64,000 bases of DNA, taken from Histoplasma ohiense. Taxonomy: Eukaryota; Ascomycota; Eurotiomycetes; Onygenales; Ajellomycetaceae. Location of the stretch: the NCBI GenBank assembly GCA_017607445.1, contig JAEVHH010000003.1, positions 6,014,001 through 6,078,000 of the forward strand, in the 5' to 3' direction. A model generated the notes under the pieces. The model saw nothing but the letters and a program-made list of their open reading frames with translations. It was not told the origin of the DNA and did no database searches. The stretch's first letter is position 1. Each line of letters starts with the position of its first letter. Below, one piece after another: positions 9,913-22,639 of the stretch. Made by a program: the position numbers and the translations under genes.

Positions 9913-12900
9913 TTAAGATTTGCACTTCTGATGTCTTTTGACTTGAAGTTTGCACTTTTGACATTTGGAAGTATGTTGGTTTTGTATTTGTTGTTCATTT
10001 TCTTGTTCAAGAAAGATTTCAAATGTCTGAGTGTTCAATATGTTTTCTTTCAGTTTCCATGTATCATCACTAGAATCTCAATCTGTCCATCTCACAAAAT
10101 ATTCTGAAGATTTGTTTTTTTGTTGTTGTTTTTCAAGAATTTCTTCAATTTGATATTCTTCTTCACTGTTGACAAGTTCTGATTCTGGTTCTGATAGAGC
10201 TTCATTTCTGTGATTGTATGACTTCAATAAAGATATGTGGAATACAGAATGGATGCTTCTATATGAAGATGGCAGTTCTAGTTTGTACACTTATTTTCTG
10301 ATGATATCTAGAATCTTGAAGGGTTCAACATATTTATGATTGAGTTTGCAAACCAGGTGCAGCAATTGGAGATTTTTTGTATTGAGCATGACATAGTCAT
10401 CTATTTTAAATTGTTGGAGCTTATGTTTTGTATTGTAATAGATTTTCTGTGCTTGTCACATCTTTTGTAGGTTCTCAATGAGCTTATGATGTGTTTCCTT
10501 GATATGTTTCGCGCAGCTAGCAGCATGTATGGTGACTGATTGTGATGGTTTGCTGATATTAATTTTCAAATCAGATCAATATCCCATTAAGGCTTCTGCA
10601 GATGCCATTTCAGTAGAGGCATGTTGAGAGATATTGTAAACAAACTGCACTAGTGATAGCCAGCATGCCCAGTCATTTTGATGATAGTTGGTAAAACATT
10701 GAAGATAATGTTTCAAGATTTGATTTTGTTGTTCTGTTTGATCATCTGTTTGAGGGTGAAAGGCTGTTGAAAGTTTCCAGCATGTGTCTAGTATATAACA
10801 AAAGATGGACCAATAATGACTTGTAAACAGCAAATCTTGATTGAATATATGGTTTTTGAGTACTCTGTAAATTGTATAGAACTTGGCATAAACAATTTCC
10901 ACTAGTTCATCAGCAGTAATGTTTTTGGTGCAAGGAATATAGATCATAAACTTAGTATATATATCCACAATCACTAAAATTGCATCATAGATTTGATGGA
11001 GAAATGTAGAGGCTGGCAAGTCTGTAATAAAATCCATAGTAATGAACTCAAAAGAATTTGATGGTAAGAGAATTGTATCCAATTCTCCATATTGTCTGTG
11101 CCATTTTGGCTTTACTCTTTGACAAGTATCACAAGTGGATATATAATCTTTGATATCTCTGACTAGCTCATGTCAATAGTATTTGTTCTGGATGCTGTCT
11201 ATAAACTTTTTTATATCAAAATGACCTCTCTGTGGATCATCATGATTTGCACTGATAATTTCATCAATGAGTGCTTTTTGTTGAGGGACATACACACAAC
11301 CATCAGCATACAATATATCATCCTCAGAAATTGTCTATAGTATATTTTCAGCAACAGTCATACTCTTCTCTTTTATCTTCTCTCTTTGCTCAGCAGCAAA
11401 AGAATCAATCTTCTGTGCTTTACTCAGAAATGAGATGAAGGATTCAGACATTTCTGTGTATGCTGAGTCCTCAAGAATAGCCTTATTGACTGCAATCTGG
11501 GGCATATATTGCTCAATGCACAACAGAGAGGAAGAGTTTACACAAGAGATAGAAGACATCAACATATGAAGTGCTTTTCACTCATTAAAAGAAGCATTTT
11601 GCTCATTAGAGATCTGTGCACAGACTACATCAAAAGAAATATCATTTTGAAAAGAAGTATCAGCTTCTCAGTCTAGTCTAACTTCATGTTTCAGCTTCTG
11701 TTGCAGAATAGATAACATAGTTTGGCCATTATAGACCTCACTGTAGTCTGTGTGATTACTGAGCCCATCAGCTGGATTCTTTGATTCAGAGTGGTGCAGT
11801 AATACAAAATCATAAGCAGATAAAGCTTTCATTCATCTGATCTGATGTCTGTTCAGTTTCTTAGTCATCATAAAGTACTGCAGATTGACATGATCAGATC
11901 AGACTTGAATTGAATACTGACTTCTCTTCAGATAATGTCTTCAATTCTTAAATGCTGCTACAATAGTCAAGAGTTCTTTATCATGAGTATCATAACACAT
12001 TTCTGCATCAATCAACTTTCTTGATCAGAAGACAACTGAATGCCAGTGCTCATCATTCTGCAACTGTGACAGAATAGCAGTGACTGCAAAAGTGAATGCA
12101 TCAGATTCAATCTGAATACATCAAGCTGAGTCAAAATGAGCTAATAGAGGAGCACATATAAAGCACAATTTGAGCTCATTGAAAGTGCTTTGAGCATCTT
12201 CTGTTCACATAAAAGTGGCTTTTCTTTCCCTCTTCTTACTCTCTTTTGTAAGTTCAAATAATGGGGCTGCAATAGAGGAGAAAGACTTAATAAATCATCA
12301 ATAAAAATTAGCAAAGCTCAAGAAGAATTGAACCTCTTTAATTGATTTAGATGTAGATCATTTCATCATAGTGAAGACTCTGTCTGACTTCATCTCAACA
12401 TCATTTGTATCTATAACAAACCCCAGAAATGAGACTTTGTCCACTTCAAATTCACACTTAGAGAGTTTGGCAAATAGATTCATATGCTTGAGATGTTCTA
12501 GCACCTTAGTAACATACACTTTATATTCCTGCTTTGAATTGAAGAATATGAGAATGTCATTCAAATAGACAACACAACATATATCCAACAAATCAGACAA
12601 GACATTGTTAATGTATGCTTGAAATGTTGCTGAAGTATTAGCTAGTTCAAATGGCATAACTATATATTCAAAATGTTCATATCTCATTCTAAAGACTGTC
12701 TTTCAATGGTCTTTTGCCACTATAAGTATGCAGTGATAGACATCTTGAAGGTCCAGCTTAGTGAATATCTTGGCTTTTGAAAGTCTATCAAGTAATTCAC
12801 TTATTAGAGATAGAGGGTATCAGTTCTTGATGATGATTTGATTTAACTCTTGATAGTCTACACAAAGATGAAGTTCATCATTTTTTTTGAAGACAAAGAG

Positions 12901-13739
12901 AATTGATGCATCAGCTGAGCTACTGAACAGTTGTATCCACTCTTTATCTAATGTATTTTTTAAATATTCTCTTAGGGTGGCTAACTCAGTTTCAGAGAGA
13001 TTGTATATTGATATAAATGGAGATTGTACATCAGACTTGAGATCTATGTGATGTTCTGTTTTTTCTGATCTTTTCACACTTATAGCAGCTTCTTCTGAGA
13101 AGATATGTGTGTATGGCATGATATAATCAGATAGACTGGTTGGCAAGTCTGAATATGCAGCTGAGAATATATGTGAAGCATGTTTTGAGTCTTTTGAATG
13201 TTCTGTAGATAATACTACAAGCATTTCTACTCTAGCTTCTGTGAGAACTTCAGCTAGAGCATCTTGTTCAGAAATAATTTGAGGCTGTTGTTCATCTTCA
13301 GAGCTTCTAAAGAAGAATTGTTCATCTGATCAATCTATAAGAGAATTTGTTTGTCTTAATCAAGAAAATTCTAATACAAGACTGTAGTCCTCCATCTTCA
13401 TTACATGAAAGGAATGAGATGTCTGCTGTGCATTACCCTTGTGATCAGTGACAGTAGTTGCAATGTTATACTCTCCAAAGAAGTGCATTATGCATTCATC
13501 AATTGACTTGATCATTTTGATTTTGTGGTGAGCAGCTTCTAGATTGTGATTCTTTGTTCAAAATTCATTGACACAGTTCACTTCTGATTCAGAGTCTACT
13601 AGTGCAAGCACTTTTTGCAGACTCTTAGATGTAGTGAGTTTCACTGTGACAGTGAAGCTTAAGATGTTTTTGCATTGACTTTTCATGCTTATGACTGTCA
13701 TTGCAAGCTGAATGATGCATCTTAAGCATTTTTTGAGTT
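9913..13739 (-). pseudogene. GypC C2 pol: protease, RT, RNase H, integrase, chromodomain
   Basis: Domains in order on the minus strand: retropepsin near 13588-13596, where the active-site triplet reads DSE instead of DSG; RT from 13224 (segment 12820-13224, ending YQELNQIIIKN) to 12358, where the catalytic YLDD reads YLND at 12556-12567; Ty3-type RNase H about 12340-11700; integrase about 11560-10290, with the DDE core frame 10576-11082 (FITMDFITD ... QTDDQTEQQNQ); and the chromodomain about 10130-9990. Stops and the G-to-A changes at catalytic positions make it inactive. In the family it is one polyprotein cleaved by the protease. Confidence 0.9.
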
Positions 13740-15053
13740 CTTTGAGTTCTTTGTGTCTTTCATATTGAGTTTTGAGTCAGACTTGATGTTTTTGAATTCA
13801 TCTTTGGGTTGTTTGAAACACAAATTGATGGTATGTCCTGGTTGCTTGCAATAACAGCAATATTTTGATTGGATGGAGTCATTGAATTTTGTAGTGTCAT
13901 TTCATCTGTGTTTGTTTTGTGATCTATTATCAGCATTATTTCTGTTGTTAAAGCTTTGAGTGGGGTTTTTGAAATTTGACTTCTCTTTAAGCTTCTTCCA
14001 TCTCTCTGACAGATTCGATTCTGCCATTGCAAGTTTATGTAGAGTGGCATCATAGCTTAACTCTTCCAATTTGGTTGCATATTTGTCAAATTCTCAGTGA
14101 ATGGAAGGTAGAACTTTCATATAGAGATGTGATTTTCAATGGTATTCACTATAAGAATGCCACAGATGCTCTTCAATTGATTGTAAGTGTGAAGCAAATT
14201 GTTGAACTGTCTGATCTTCTTATTGCTCTGTTTTTCAGTACTGTCTATCAGCATCTCAGAAACTTCTATCTGAATTGATGACTTGACATTGCATTCAACT
14301 AACAAATTCTTCTCATGGTGGCAAAGTCTGCATATCATGTGTATGTTGATATCAATGTTGTTGTATCTTGATATTGAAATGAGTAATGGCTTCAATGATC
14401 TTTTGATGGTTGTGTTTGTTGTAGTAATCAAGATCACTGACATGGAAAGTGATAGCAGCTGTAACAAAGTTTTCAAATTCTTTCATACTTTGATCTCAGA
14501 ACTTTTCTACATCTCTCTGAAAAGAGTGACTGCTCATGCTGAGATCTTGAAGTTCTAATTGTCAAAGTGATACCCAACTATATCTCCCACTGACAGTAGT
14601 CACAGCACTTTTTACTAAGATGTTGAATGCTTGTAGTGTGACTTCTGATGATCTGAGAATACTGATGATGTTATTGTGGTTATCATTCACACTAGTTGCA
14701 TCTCTACTGTGGTTTGAATGTGCTTCTAGTGTATTTCAGATGACTGGAATTGTTTCATTCAATTCTTGTAGTAAAGTGTCACACTGCTGTTGAAGTTCTT
14801 GCAATTCTTTCTTGATCTGTAATTTTTTGATTCTTCTAATCACAGCTATCTTCTCAGTCTCAATTGTGCTGAGATCTTCAGAAGAGATATCCCCTTCTGA
14901 ACTATACTCAGAATCTGATTTCATAGAGAAAGATGATGCTTGTTGCACACTTTCAGTGGCAGAAGTGTGTGTTTTGCAGTTTTCTTTCATGATGTTTGTT
15001 GCTTCAGATTCGGCGGTAGCATGAGTATGGTGGATGCTGTGAATAGAGATCAT
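13740..15053 (-). pseudogene. GypC C2 gag, degraded
   Basis: The start is taken at 15053 (MISIHSIHHTHATAESEAT), the first ATG after the primer region; this N-terminal frame runs to 14736 and includes a charged, coiled-coil-like stretch (EKIAVIRRIKKLQIKKELQEL). The CCHC knuckle CCYCKQPGHTINLC is near 13821-13862. Gag forms the particle and binds RNA. Stops separate the pieces, and the boundary with pol is approximate. Confidence 0.8.
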
Positions 15054-15087
15054 GACTATTACTCAATGGACCATCTCTCAAAGATTG

Positions 15088-15096
15088 AGCAATTAG
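15088..15096 (-). promoter_or_regulatory. Putative self-priming primer-binding site of GypC C2
   Basis: Plus-strand AGCAATTAG lies 4 bp inside the 5' LTR border. It is the reverse complement of CTAATTGCT at 15216-15224 within the 5' LTR. No TGG-type tRNA primer site is seen at the border. Confidence 0.55.
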
Positions 15097-15100
15097 AAAC

Positions 15101-15368
15101 TGTGAGGTGTAGTGACAGTGTGAAGAGTAACAGTAGAAGATAGTTTATAGTGTAGTGGAGATAATAGTAATATATTGTAAAGTGTAGTATAGTAGTGTAA
15201 TGTAGTGTAGTGTAGCTAATTGCTAAGGAAGAAAAGAAAGAGAAAGAAGATGTGCGAAATACATACATCAATATATATATACATATAGAAATAGTGGTAG
15301 CGAGAGTATAATGGAAAGAGGTAAGAATAAGCGAAGATAATAAGGAAATAATAAACGAGTGCATTACA
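15101..15368 (-). repeat. 5' LTR of GypC C2
   Basis: 268 bp, TGTGAGGTGTAG to GAGTGCATTACA on the plus strand. In element orientation a TATATATATA stretch (15271-15280) lies upstream of AGCAATTAG (15224-15216), the likely transcript start region. Confidence 0.95.
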
Positions 15369-15373
15369 AATTC
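15369..15373. repeat. C2 target-site duplication AATTC (right)
   Basis: Matches 7904-7908. Confidence 0.9.
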
Positions 15374-15616
15374 TTAGTTCTGATAGCTTGAAGATTAGAA
15401 GATTCAGTTCTTATTCTTGAAGGAAATACTTTGTAAGTACTCAGACTTCTTTGCAGCACTATCACAGTGGTGCAGCTTTGTAGAACTTTGAAAATTGCAG
15501 ATGTTATCACAACAACACAGCTTTGTAGAAACTTGATAACTTATTCTTAACTTGAGCACCTGGGTGCAATTGTAAACATAGAGCACTCAGGCTGACACAG
15601 ATGAATCAATTCATAA
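15374..15616 (-). other. GypB B1 5' leader (untranslated)
   Basis: This lies between the B1 LTR and the B1 gag start across the C2 insertion. Next to the LTR it keeps the GypB motif GAATCAATTCATAA, the primer region. The rest differs from the other GypB leaders, and it lacks the AAGCTTGATCAAGCTT palindrome. No gene is seen. Confidence 0.65.
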
Positions 15617-15998
15617 TGTAATAGACATACTTCAATTAACAATCTAGCACTATCCTAAATACAGATTACAAATTGATTAAGAAAAGAAAGAGAAAAGAGA
15701 TCAGAAGAAAAGATTGTACAAAGAGGATTTTTATAAAGAGAAGATTGAGATGGAAGAATATCAGAAGCCACTCCACAGTGGAGTACAGAGTGGAAGAATG
15801 TTGAGGGTTACACAGAAGAATCATTAGAACTACATGAGTGTGGAGTATAAGACAGAAGAGATTACACAGAAGAATTATTAGAGGCTACACAAGTGCAGAG
15901 CACAATAACAGAGATGAGTAGATGTATGCAAGTGTGGAATATGAGGCAGAAGAGGTTGATTGTGTAAGTTAATTACTAACAGATGCTAATCTGTCACA
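15617..15998 (-). repeat. 5' LTR of GypB B1 (short form, 382 bp)
   Basis: It begins TGTAATAGACATACTTCAATT and ends CTAATCTGTCACA on the plus strand, matching both ends of the 534-bp GypB LTRs. Its internal tandem repeats are fewer. The final CACA is part of the CACAA duplicated by A1. Confidence 0.85.
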
Positions 15999-15999
15999 A

Positions 16000-16270
16000 T
16001 GTAAGAGATGATTGTAGATATAATTATGAGAGTAGTGTGAAGTACGCATGTAGAATGTTAAGAAGGTAGCAATCTCTATTATTCAAAGCTAATCACTGAT
16101 CTTCTAATATCTACAGATATCAGTGAGCATTATATAGATGATCACCACACACTACAGCTGTCTATAATGCTGTGCATTATATCCCTTCTCATTAATTCTG
16201 GCATATTCTGTGTTCTTCTATCATCATATAGCTATTTTCTAATATAGATATCTCTGTTGCATCTATTACA
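16000..16270 (-). repeat. 3' LTR of GypA A1
   Basis: TGTAAGAGATGATTG to ATCTATTACA, 271 bp, the same length and ends as the five other GypA LTRs. Confidence 0.93.
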
Positions 16271-16407
16271 ATTATCTTTCTTCTTCAAAGATCTGATCTC
16301 TAGAGCTTCTTACTGTAATGTGTGAAGTTCATAATATGTGCTGTGTGGTTGATATTGTATGAAGTTCACAGAATTGAGCTGGATTAATTGTCAGAGTTAA
16401 TTTCAAA

Positions 16408-16653
16408 ATGTTGCTGTTTCAGAAGAATGTTTTTTCATCTTTGATGTCATTGCAGTTCAATCATGATTTAGACACAATTTCTGAACCTCTTTTCTTTGAC
16501 TTTTACACTAAAAAATTGTACCCTAACAAAATCATCACCACCATCACCATCAACAATTTTTTATTTAAAAAGAATACATCAATTTATCAAACAAAGTACA
16601 CTGTATTCTTTCATGTGATTTTTATTGTGAAATTTGAAGTTTTGATTGCATGA
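16408..16653 (+). CDS. Small conserved GypA ORF upstream of the antisense gene (A1 copy)
   Basis: 81 codons starting MLLFQKNVFSSLMSLQFNHD. Closely similar frames stand at 35398-35643 (A2) and 58438-58647 (A4), and the beginning is visible in A3. The product has a serine/threonine/isoleucine-rich middle (KIITTITIN) and a hydrophobic end. No domain is recognised. It lies between the LTR and the antisense gene on the same strand, so it could be an upstream exon or 5' UTR. Confidence 0.35.
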   Translation: MLLFQKNVFSSLMSLQFNHDLDTISEPLFFDFYTKKLYPNKIITTITINNFLFKKNTSIYQTKYTVFFHVIFIVKFEVLIA

Positions 16654-16813
16654 TTGTGTTTTCCATTTTGGATTGAGTTTTGTGTTGTTGTAATCTCTTT
16701 AATCAACATTGCAATATTGATTTCAATCTTCAATATCTGTTTTTCTTTCTTGTTGCTTTTGCTTCTTCTTCTTCTTTGAACAAGGTCTTGGTACTGATTA
16801 AAGTTATGATAGA

Positions 16814-17955
16814 ATATCAGAATCAGCTGTTTCCATTGCTGGTTTGAAGTCTATGAAGAGTGATATACTGTCTGTCATTGAGAGCATTTGCTTGGGTTGT
16901 CTGGAGAGATTGCAGAACCCCTCAGTATATTCTTGCTTTGTGAACAATGAATGAACATACTGTCACATCTGTCATATATCAAATAGAAGTTGTGCTGCTG
17001 TAAGTTTTCTTAAACTGAGGTTGTTATGAGTACTAATGAGTTTTAGATGTCTGAGCACTTTCATGAAACTGATCAATTTTTGATTGATGAATTTCACAAG
17101 ATGCTGCTCTTCAACAAAGTTCTGAATGAGAGATTTGTCATGTATCAAACTGCTGTTGTGAGGTTTGTACTTGATGTGCAGATCTATAAAGATGCAGATG
17201 AGATTCTAGAATTCTATATGAACTCTGATGATCTGTTGTCACAGCAAAATATAGTATTCAATCATAGCAGTGTTTCAGAAAGTGTGTTTTTGTGTTCTGC
17301 TATTACATTGATATCATTCTCACTGAGTCAAGATCTTGGTATATTATTTGAGTTGACTGATAATGTAGACAAAGATGAGAAAGTGGACAGTTTCATTGAA
17401 GTGTTAGAAAGAAACACAGCAGTATATTGCTGTTATTGTATTCAACATTTGACAATGTCTCTCTGTCATCATTGTGAGTCTGCTGAGAATTGATGTAAAA
17501 AATGCAAGCACTGCTCAGTGACAAAGCACACCTGCATTCTGATAAGTTATTATTCAAAACAGATGTTTTTACAGTATATAATATTAACTTTCTATTAGAT
17601 GTCAGTAGATGCTGTTGAATTGATTCAGACAGTTATCAATGCTGCTGAGAATCTAATTGTCACTGATGCAGACATTTTGAATGTTAATGTTTTGCAGAAT
17701 GCTGTGACTGCAGCAGTTAAATTCTTTGCTGTGAAGATCTGAGAGATTCAATAAGACAGTTCTTCTGAGGCTTCAGCTGAAATGATGATTGATGAGATCT
17801 CAGTGATTACATCACTGATCACAGCTTTCAAATCATCATTGAAATGTTGTGCTTTGTCAGTTGAGAAAATCTGAGATAATAAGCAGATTTGTCTTGATGA
17901 TAATTTCTCAAATGACACTGATCAAGCTGAGACAGATCTGTTTTTTAATCTCTGA
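16814..17955 (+). pseudogene. GypA antisense cysteine-rich gene, A1 copy, broken
   Basis: This is the homologue of the intact A4 gene (58808-59949). The exons correspond to 16814-16999, 17047-17541 and 17599-17955. Damage seen: the start ATG reads ATA, a TGA interrupts exon 1 near 16950, a TGA ends exon 2 at 17493, the second intron donor GTAAG reads ATAAG, and exon 3 has TGA and TAA stops. Each lesion fits a C:G to T:A transition. The first intron still has GTAAGT and TACTAAT. Confidence 0.85.
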
Positions 17956-17959
17956 GTGA

Positions 17960-18412
17960 AATAAATATATTCAGTAGTCATTGTTGTCTTCTTTGTTTTC
18001 ATTTACTAACTGACTTCTGATAGATTTTATTAAACTGTTTCAAGTATTTCTGACTGTTCATCAAGTTTTTCTCAAGTTCTCAAGAATTATCTGTGTCTGT
18101 ACAATCTTTTCATTTGACAAGATATTGTGTTTGACCACAGTATTGACACTTGTCTAATATAGCTTCAACTTTTTATTTCTCTTGTGTGTCTATAATTATC
18201 AGTTCTACTTGTGGGATTTGTCTGTTGTGTGTGTGATAAGATTTGAGAAGAGAAACATGAAATATGAAATGAATTTCTTTATATTACAGCATGAGTTTCA
18301 GTTTGTACATCTGTGTACTGCAGATATCAATTATTTGAAAGAGACTCAAAAATCAATGATCTAGTTTGAGTGAGAGTTGCAAGATGGATATATTTTTTGC
18401 ATACAGCATTAC
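17960..18412 (-). pseudogene. GypA A1 pol 3' end: integrase C-terminus and chromodomain
   Basis: Minus-strand frames match A2 36976-37400, including the stretch that reads HVSLL in A2 and the chromodomain tail KENLMNSQKYLKQFNKI. It is degraded and is cut at 18412 by B2. The pol continues at 24525. Confidence 0.7.
18408..18412. repeat. B2 target-site duplication ATTAC (left)
   Basis: Matches 24520-24524. Confidence 0.9.
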
Positions 18413-18946
18413 TGTAACAGGCGTACTTTGATTAACGATTTGGTACTATTCTAATTACAGATTACGAATTGATTAAGGAAAGAAAGAGAAAAGAAACCAG
18501 AAGAAAAGATTGTACAAAGAGGGTTCTTATAGAGGAAAGTTCAGAGTGAAAGAATATTAGAAGCCACTCCACAGTGGAGCACAGAGTGGAAGAACATTAA
18601 GAGGTACATATAAGAATTGTTAGAAGCTACACAAGTGTGGAATGTGGGGCAGAGGAATCATTGAAAGCTACACAGAAGAATTGTTAGAGACTATATGAGT
18701 GCAGAACACAGAGTGAGAGAATATAAGAAGCTACACAGAAGAATCATTAGAGACTATATGAGCACAGAGCACAGAGTAGAAAAATGTTAAGAGCTACACA
18801 GAAGAATTGTTAGAAACTATACAAGCACAGAGCATGAAGTGGAAGAACATTGAGAATTACACAAGATCACAGTGGTCAGAAATGAGTGGATGCAGAAGAA
18901 GAGTTGATTGTGTAAATTAATTACTAATGAATGCTAATCCATCACA
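18413..18946 (-). repeat. 3' LTR of GypB B2
   Basis: TGTAACAGGCGTACTTTGATT to CTAATCCATCACA on the plus strand. It holds about four imperfect 62-64-bp tandem units. Confidence 0.95.
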
Positions 18947-21900
18947 TTATCCCCCTCTACCAGAGTGAGTGAGGATTCATAGATGTTGAGAGTGGTGGTG
19001 TTCTTCAAGATGAACATGGATTCTCAGATTGAATGATTGTATTCTACCCATTTGATGAGGTATTTGCAGTGGTGGTGATTGATTCTATTGTCAAGAATTG
19101 CTTTGATTTCCCACTCAAGTTCATTGTCTTCTTCTACAATGGCAGATGACTGTCAATTGGAGGTTCTCTGTGAGAAGAATGAATCCTCAGCTGTGAGTCA
19201 GAGCAGATTTGTATGAAAGACATCATAAATGTCAGATAGAGTGTTGAGTTGATAATTGTGTGTGTCTAACACTTTCTTCACTGTATACTTGATGTAGTGA
19301 TAATCTAGTGTACATAAGAAGTGGTTCATTCTTATGTTCTTGAGATTCAGTCAGACTTTGTCTTTTATATGATATCAAGTTGTAGAACTTTTTCTAATGT
19401 TTGCTTGATTCTTATAATCTTGCTGAGCACTGATCATTGAAACTTCTGCTCATTTGTGAACTTTCTTCAGCTTGCTCACAATGTTCTCTGCTGTCTGTAT
19501 GAGACTGCAGGTGTATGTGGTTTCTCAGAGAGTCTCAGAGAAGTTCAGAATCTCTAAGTTGTATTCATATAGAAGAAAGAATGAGTTTACATCTGTTGTA
19601 GCAGAATCTCAACTGTTAATCACAATCTCAGTGTGTGACAGCAGATTGCTTCAGTTGTTTTGTGCATAATTGCAGAACTTACAGAGGATGTTTTTTACTG
19701 TTTGTATCATTCTCTCAGTAGCTTCATCAGTCTCTGAGTGGTATGCTGTTGATAACTTTCATTCAATTTTTAATAATTGATATATATGAGCTCAGAGTGC
19801 ACTGATGAATTGACTGTCTCTATCTGACACAATGAATGAAGACAGACTGTGTATACAATAGAATGAGCTTCTGATGAAGACATCTGCAACTACTTCAGCA
19901 TTCATCTTGTCACAGAGCTGTAGTATTACATTCTTGCTGAGTCAGTTGACAATGACTAGAATGTTCATAGAACCTCCATTTTTGAATAAGAAAACTGCAA
20001 AATTGATAGCTATATTGCATCAAGTTTGATTGAAGACAGATAGAAGCTTCAGCATCTCTTTTCAGTGTTCACATCATGCCATCACTGAGTCACAGTGATC
20101 ACAGTTGTGTATGAATCAGTGTATGTCTTTCAATATATCTAGTCAGTAGAATTCTTGAGTAATGATGTTGTACATGATTTCATGTTCTGAATGTCTGATT
20201 ATTGATGAGTCATGAATTTCTTGCATGATCTGTGTTCATAGAGATTCTGAATCAGGGACCCATCATTTATCTTGAAAGTATAAGCAGTTGTCATCATTGA
20301 TTGAACATGCTGAGATATTCATTTTTGAGTATACACTTGTGGGGAATTGAGGTGTTCTGTTTTGTATAGTTTCAGTGACTTGTTGTCAGAATTCATCTGC
20401 TTCTGTTGCTAGCTTTCATTGTTCTTTGAGTGAGGGTTCTTGAGCTTGGAACTGATTGACATGTACACAGAATTCATCTGATTGTGTAGAACTTTCTATA
20501 ATTGCAGAGTTGATTAATCAATACTCTCAGTGTTTTCATCTGTCATTCAAGTCATCAGATGATATATCTTGTTCTCAGCAGAACAGAGCATTCACAAAAG
20601 TGTTCTCTACTTCAGATCAATAACAAATTGTGAACAAAAAACAGCTAAGAAACAATGATCAATACATATGTCTTTCAGTGAGCTTATGAGTGATCATGAA
20701 GTACTCTAAGTTCTTATGATTGATAACAATCTCAAACTTTTCAACACTCATAAGTTTGAACTTCCATTCTTCAAAGCATTGTATGATTGCTAGAAGCTTC
20801 TTGTTGTAGATCTCATAGTTGCATTCAGCAGGCAACATCTTTTTCAAGATGAAGGCACAGAGTTATAGAATATCTTTGTTATCATATTGCATCAGTGTCT
20901 CATCTACTACATAATCTGAGATGTCTGTTTCAAGAATTGTATGCTTATCTGAATTGAATGATTGCAGCATTGAGGTGCTTGTGAATATATACTTCAGCTT
21001 TTTGAATGCTGTGTCTGCTTTGTCAGTCCATTGAAACACAGTGTTCTTTCAGATCAGATTCATCAGTGATTGTATGATATCAGAGAAATCTTTGATGAAT
21101 CTTCAGTAGAAGTTGACAAATTCTAGAAAGCTTCTAGTCTTTTTTACTGAGACTGATGTCTTTCAGTTGAGAATTGCTTCCATCTTCTTAGAATCCATGC
21201 ATACACCTTTTTCAGCTTTGATGATGAATTCTAGATAGGTCATAGACTTGATCTCAAAGTCACATTTATCAATGTTCACTTGCAGTTCAGCTTTTTGTAG
21301 ATGGTCAAGCACTTGTCATATATATTTGCAGTGCTCAGTGAGTGATCCATTGATGAAGATCAGAATATTGTTCATATACACTGAGGCAATCTCATTGAGC
21401 AGATCTTGTAGAGCTCAGTTAATGTATTTCTGAAACATGCTCAGAGCATTCACTAATTCAAAGAGAGTCACTGTTCATTTGTATAATCTGTAACATGTAC
21501 AAAAAGTGGTTAGTCATTCATCACCTTCATTAATTCTTATCTTATAGAAGGCTGCAGAGATGTCAAGCTTTGTAAATCATTTTGCTTTTTCTACTTATTT
21601 GAGTGTTTTGTTGATGAGTGAAAGAGGGTATCAGTTCTTCTGCATAATCTTGTTGAGTCTTCAGTAATCAATGCAGAATTGTAAGTCTTCTTCTGATTTC
21701 TTCACAAACAGTACAGATACTGTGATGAGTGAGTTGCTAATACAAATAAAGCCTTTGTTCAATAGTCTGTTGAGCATTTTTTGTAGAACAAGAAGCTTGT
21801 TATGTGATATGCTGTAGAGAGAATCTCAGAGTGATTACAGATTTTTATCATTCTTCTTGATGAGCTCAATTGTATGATCTATACTGAGTCCTCAGTAAGG

Positions 21901-22512
21901 AGAAAGCTTTTCAGCTTCTTTTTCATTGAACACATCTGCAAAGTCTTCATATAATTTGAGTAGTTTCTTGTGTGATTTCTTGAGATCTTTGAGTTCTAGC
22001 TTTTCTAACACTTTTTTGATATCTGTTATACTAGCAGTGAACACTTGAACATTCTTCTTCTCATACACTTGATAGATTAGTAGTTTGTATGCTTTCACTG
22101 ATATCTGAATGAGATCAGCAGTTCTATCAACATTCTTCTTGTAAACACAGTCATCTTCTGAGAAAATAAGACAGCAGTTGTGTATGTTCAACAAGGTTTC
22201 AAATTCTGTGAGTCATGATAGACTGAGTATTAGATTGTACTCAAGATCTTGTATTTTGTATGTGTATACATTCTTTTTCTCATGTTCTTCTATGTTGATA
22301 TTAAATCTTATCATATTGTAGGAGGTGGATCCTCTGAGGCTGTCAAATTCACTGAGTTTATATGATTTGAAAAAGAGAATATACTGGAGCTTATGCTTCT
22401 CGATCAGCTGGGTGTCTATAAGAGTGTAGTGAAGAAAACCACTGTCTATCATTGCTTGTACATTGACTAAGCTATTTACAATGATAGAAATCATAATTGT
22501 GTTCACTTGCAT
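18947..22512 (-). pseudogene. GypB B2 pol: protease to chromodomain, degraded
   Basis: The minus-strand order is protease in frame 22213-22512 (MIDSGFLHYTLIDTQL holds the IDSG active site), linker 21892-22194, RT about 21750-21200, RNase H about 20950-20650, integrase about 20250-19200, and chromodomain near the LTR. The RT catalytic box reads YMNN at 21367-21378 where B5 has YMDD, so both aspartates are lost by G-to-A change. Many TGA stops remain. The polypurine tract next to the 3' LTR reads CCCCCTCTACC on the plus strand. Confidence 0.9.
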
Positions 22513-22639
22513 CTTCTGCTTGAATTCTCAGCTAGCTTTCTGCTTCTTGAGCTCTTGTCTATATTTTAGAGTGAGAGCTTGTCTTTTCTCTGTTCTTGCC
22601 TATCCACAGACGACACAGTGTTTATGTGTGTGGGGGGTT

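Larger units (their letters stand above)
7909..15368 (-). mobile_element. GypC copy C2, complete Ty3/gypsy chromovirus (7460 bp)
   Basis: Both 268-bp LTRs, the 5-bp target duplication AATTC, a polypurine tract, a primer site, and gag, protease, RT, RNase H, integrase and chromodomain are all recognisable in minus-strand order. Coding frames are broken by transitions, including catalytic positions. The left and right LTRs differ by transitions, for example CTAATCACT against CTAATTGCT, the two products of an ancestral CTAATCGCT. Confidence 0.95.
6466..15998 (-). mobile_element. GypB copy B1, diverged, split by C2; 3' part lost at C1 or outside window
   Basis: B1 is reconstructed from three pieces: the protease/gag fragment 6466-7908, the 5' leader 15374-15616 and the 5' LTR 15617-15998. 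C2, with its AATTC duplication, sits between gag and leader. The LTR is 382 bp against 534 bp in the other copies because part of the internal tandem repeat is missing. The gag N-terminus differs from the other GypB copies, so B1 is a sister subfamily. Its outer flank continues at 42518 beyond A1. Confidence 0.8.

Noticed and set aside
16538..16560. ATCACCACCATCACCATCAA run (also 35521 and 58526) as a histidine-tag-like or microsatellite feature
   Set aside because: It is part of the conserved small GypA ORF and reads IITTITIN there; copies are inherited with the element, not an independent repeat.
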